Assembly: GCA_937973935.1 (NCBI GenBank)
Contig: CALJJF010000237.1
Coordinates: forward strand, 1 to 6,350
Origin: MKRK01 sp001896915
Lineage (GTDB): Bacteria > Bacillota > Clostridia > Oscillospirales > Acutalibacteraceae
DNA: 6,350 nucleotides
Direction: 5' to 3'
A program made the position numbers and the translations under genes. The notes beneath the pieces are model-generated. The model worked only from the letters and a program-made list of their open reading frames with translations. It was not told the origin of the DNA and ran no database searches. Of the stretch, positions 5,871-6,350 are shown piece after piece; within the stretch, counting starts at the first letter, position 1; every line of letters begins with the position of its first letter.

Positions 5871-6350
5871 TATGGCATAGGTCTTGTCTTTGTCAGAAAG
5901 GGCAACATAAACAAGCCCCACAGGCTTATCCGTTTCATCACTGCCCGGACCGGCTATTCCGGTAATCCCGATGCCGATATCCGCACCGCTGAGGTCACGC
6001 ACCCCTTCCGCCATGGCTCTGGCCACCTGCTGGGAGACTGCACCGTGAGCCGCAATCAGCTCTTGAGGCACATTCAGGATCTTTATTTTCGTATCATTGG
6101 CATATGCTGTGATGCCGGTCTCAAACACCTTAGAGGAACCCGGAATGTCTGTAATTCGTTTAGACAACAAACCGGCAGTGCAGGATTCGGCGGTGGCAAT
6201 CTTCAGTCCTCTTTCAGCCAGAAGCTTTACCACAGCATTCTCAAGGGTTTTGATGTCCACGCCGTATACATAGGTAGCCAACCTTTGCTTTATTTTATCA
6301 ATCACCGGTTTGATGATATGATCCGCAGAAAAGATATTGTCCTTTTTGGC
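5868..6350 (-). CDS. cinA: CinA, C-terminal NMN deamidase (PncC-type) domain, 5' end outside the window and 3' end cut by TAA
   Basis: The domain hydrolyses nicotinamide mononucleotide to nicotinic acid mononucleotide and ammonia in pyridine nucleotide recycling; full CinA also carries an N-terminal MoaB-like pyrophosphatase domain. The frame is open from the window edge (160 residues), starting in the inter-domain region (DHIIKPVIDKIKQRLATYVYG), so a full-length CinA is likely; the GTG at 6305 is internal. ATAESCTAGLLSKRITDIPGSS, ETGITAYANDTK, GAVSQQVARAMAEG, GADIGIGITGIAGP and KPVGLVYVALSD are all present, including the Ser of ESCT, the Tyr of AYAN and the following Lys that form the family's active site. 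The protein stops at TYAI, about 34 residues short of the usual end; the missing tail is encoded just beyond in the same frame. The last strand and helix would be lost, which may destabilise the domain. It is probably cotranscribed with the sortase genes. Confidence 0.93.
   Translation of the reverse strand, partial: AKKDNIFSADHIIKPVIDKIKQRLATYVYGVDIKTLENAVVKLLAERGLKIATAESCTAGLLSKRITDIPGSSKVFETGITAYANDTKIKILNVPQELIAAHGAVSQQVARAMAEGVRDLSGADIGIGITGIAGPGSDETDKPVGLVYVALSDKDKTYAI

Overview
The window looks like a piece of a low-to-mid GC Firmicutes chromosome, most likely a gut-type Clostridia (Oscillospiraceae/Ruminococcaceae-like). The grounds are a class B sortase, a SpoIID-family wall enzyme, a class II ribonucleotide reductase under an apparent NrdR-type promoter, and Gram-positive ribosome binding and terminator signals. 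This placement comes from gene content, not from a database search. Every supported gene is on the minus strand, so in transcription order the window reads from right to left.

From the right edge: (1) the C-terminal part of cinA (NMN deamidase domain, 6350 to 5868). It is cut by a TAA, yet the same frame stays open behind the stop and still encodes the missing CinA C-terminal tail. (2) That same frame runs on without another stop into an acidic linker, a transmembrane helix, a class B sortase domain with intact His/Cys/Arg, and a Pro/Thr-rich tail (to 4104). (3) After a 68-base junction that could hold a 23-codon ORF comes a large second protein (4035 to 1456). It has a degenerate CinA-N/MoaB-like domain, a transmembrane helix, a sortase-fold domain with all three catalytic residues replaced, a Thr-rich linker and a SpoIID domain. 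(4) A strong intrinsic terminator lies at 1393-1423. (5) A near-consensus sigma-A promoter follows, overlapped by NrdR-like boxes in helical phase. (6) The N-terminal 410 residues of the B12-dependent ribonucleotide reductase nrdJ run off the left edge.

cinA, the sortase and the pseudosortase-SpoIID gene look like one transcription unit, because no terminator is visible between them and the junctions are tight. nrdJ is a separate unit. The most interesting part is the middle block: two adjacent membrane proteins share the plan 'CinA-derived cytoplasmic part - TM - sortase fold - Pro/Thr-rich extracellular segment'. One has a live sortase and the other a dead sortase fused to a peptidoglycan lyase-type domain. 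I infer a duplicated and diverged cell-envelope module whose cytoplasmic half was recruited from CinA. Whether the CinA-sortase join is made as one protein depends on a single TAA at 5868-5870.
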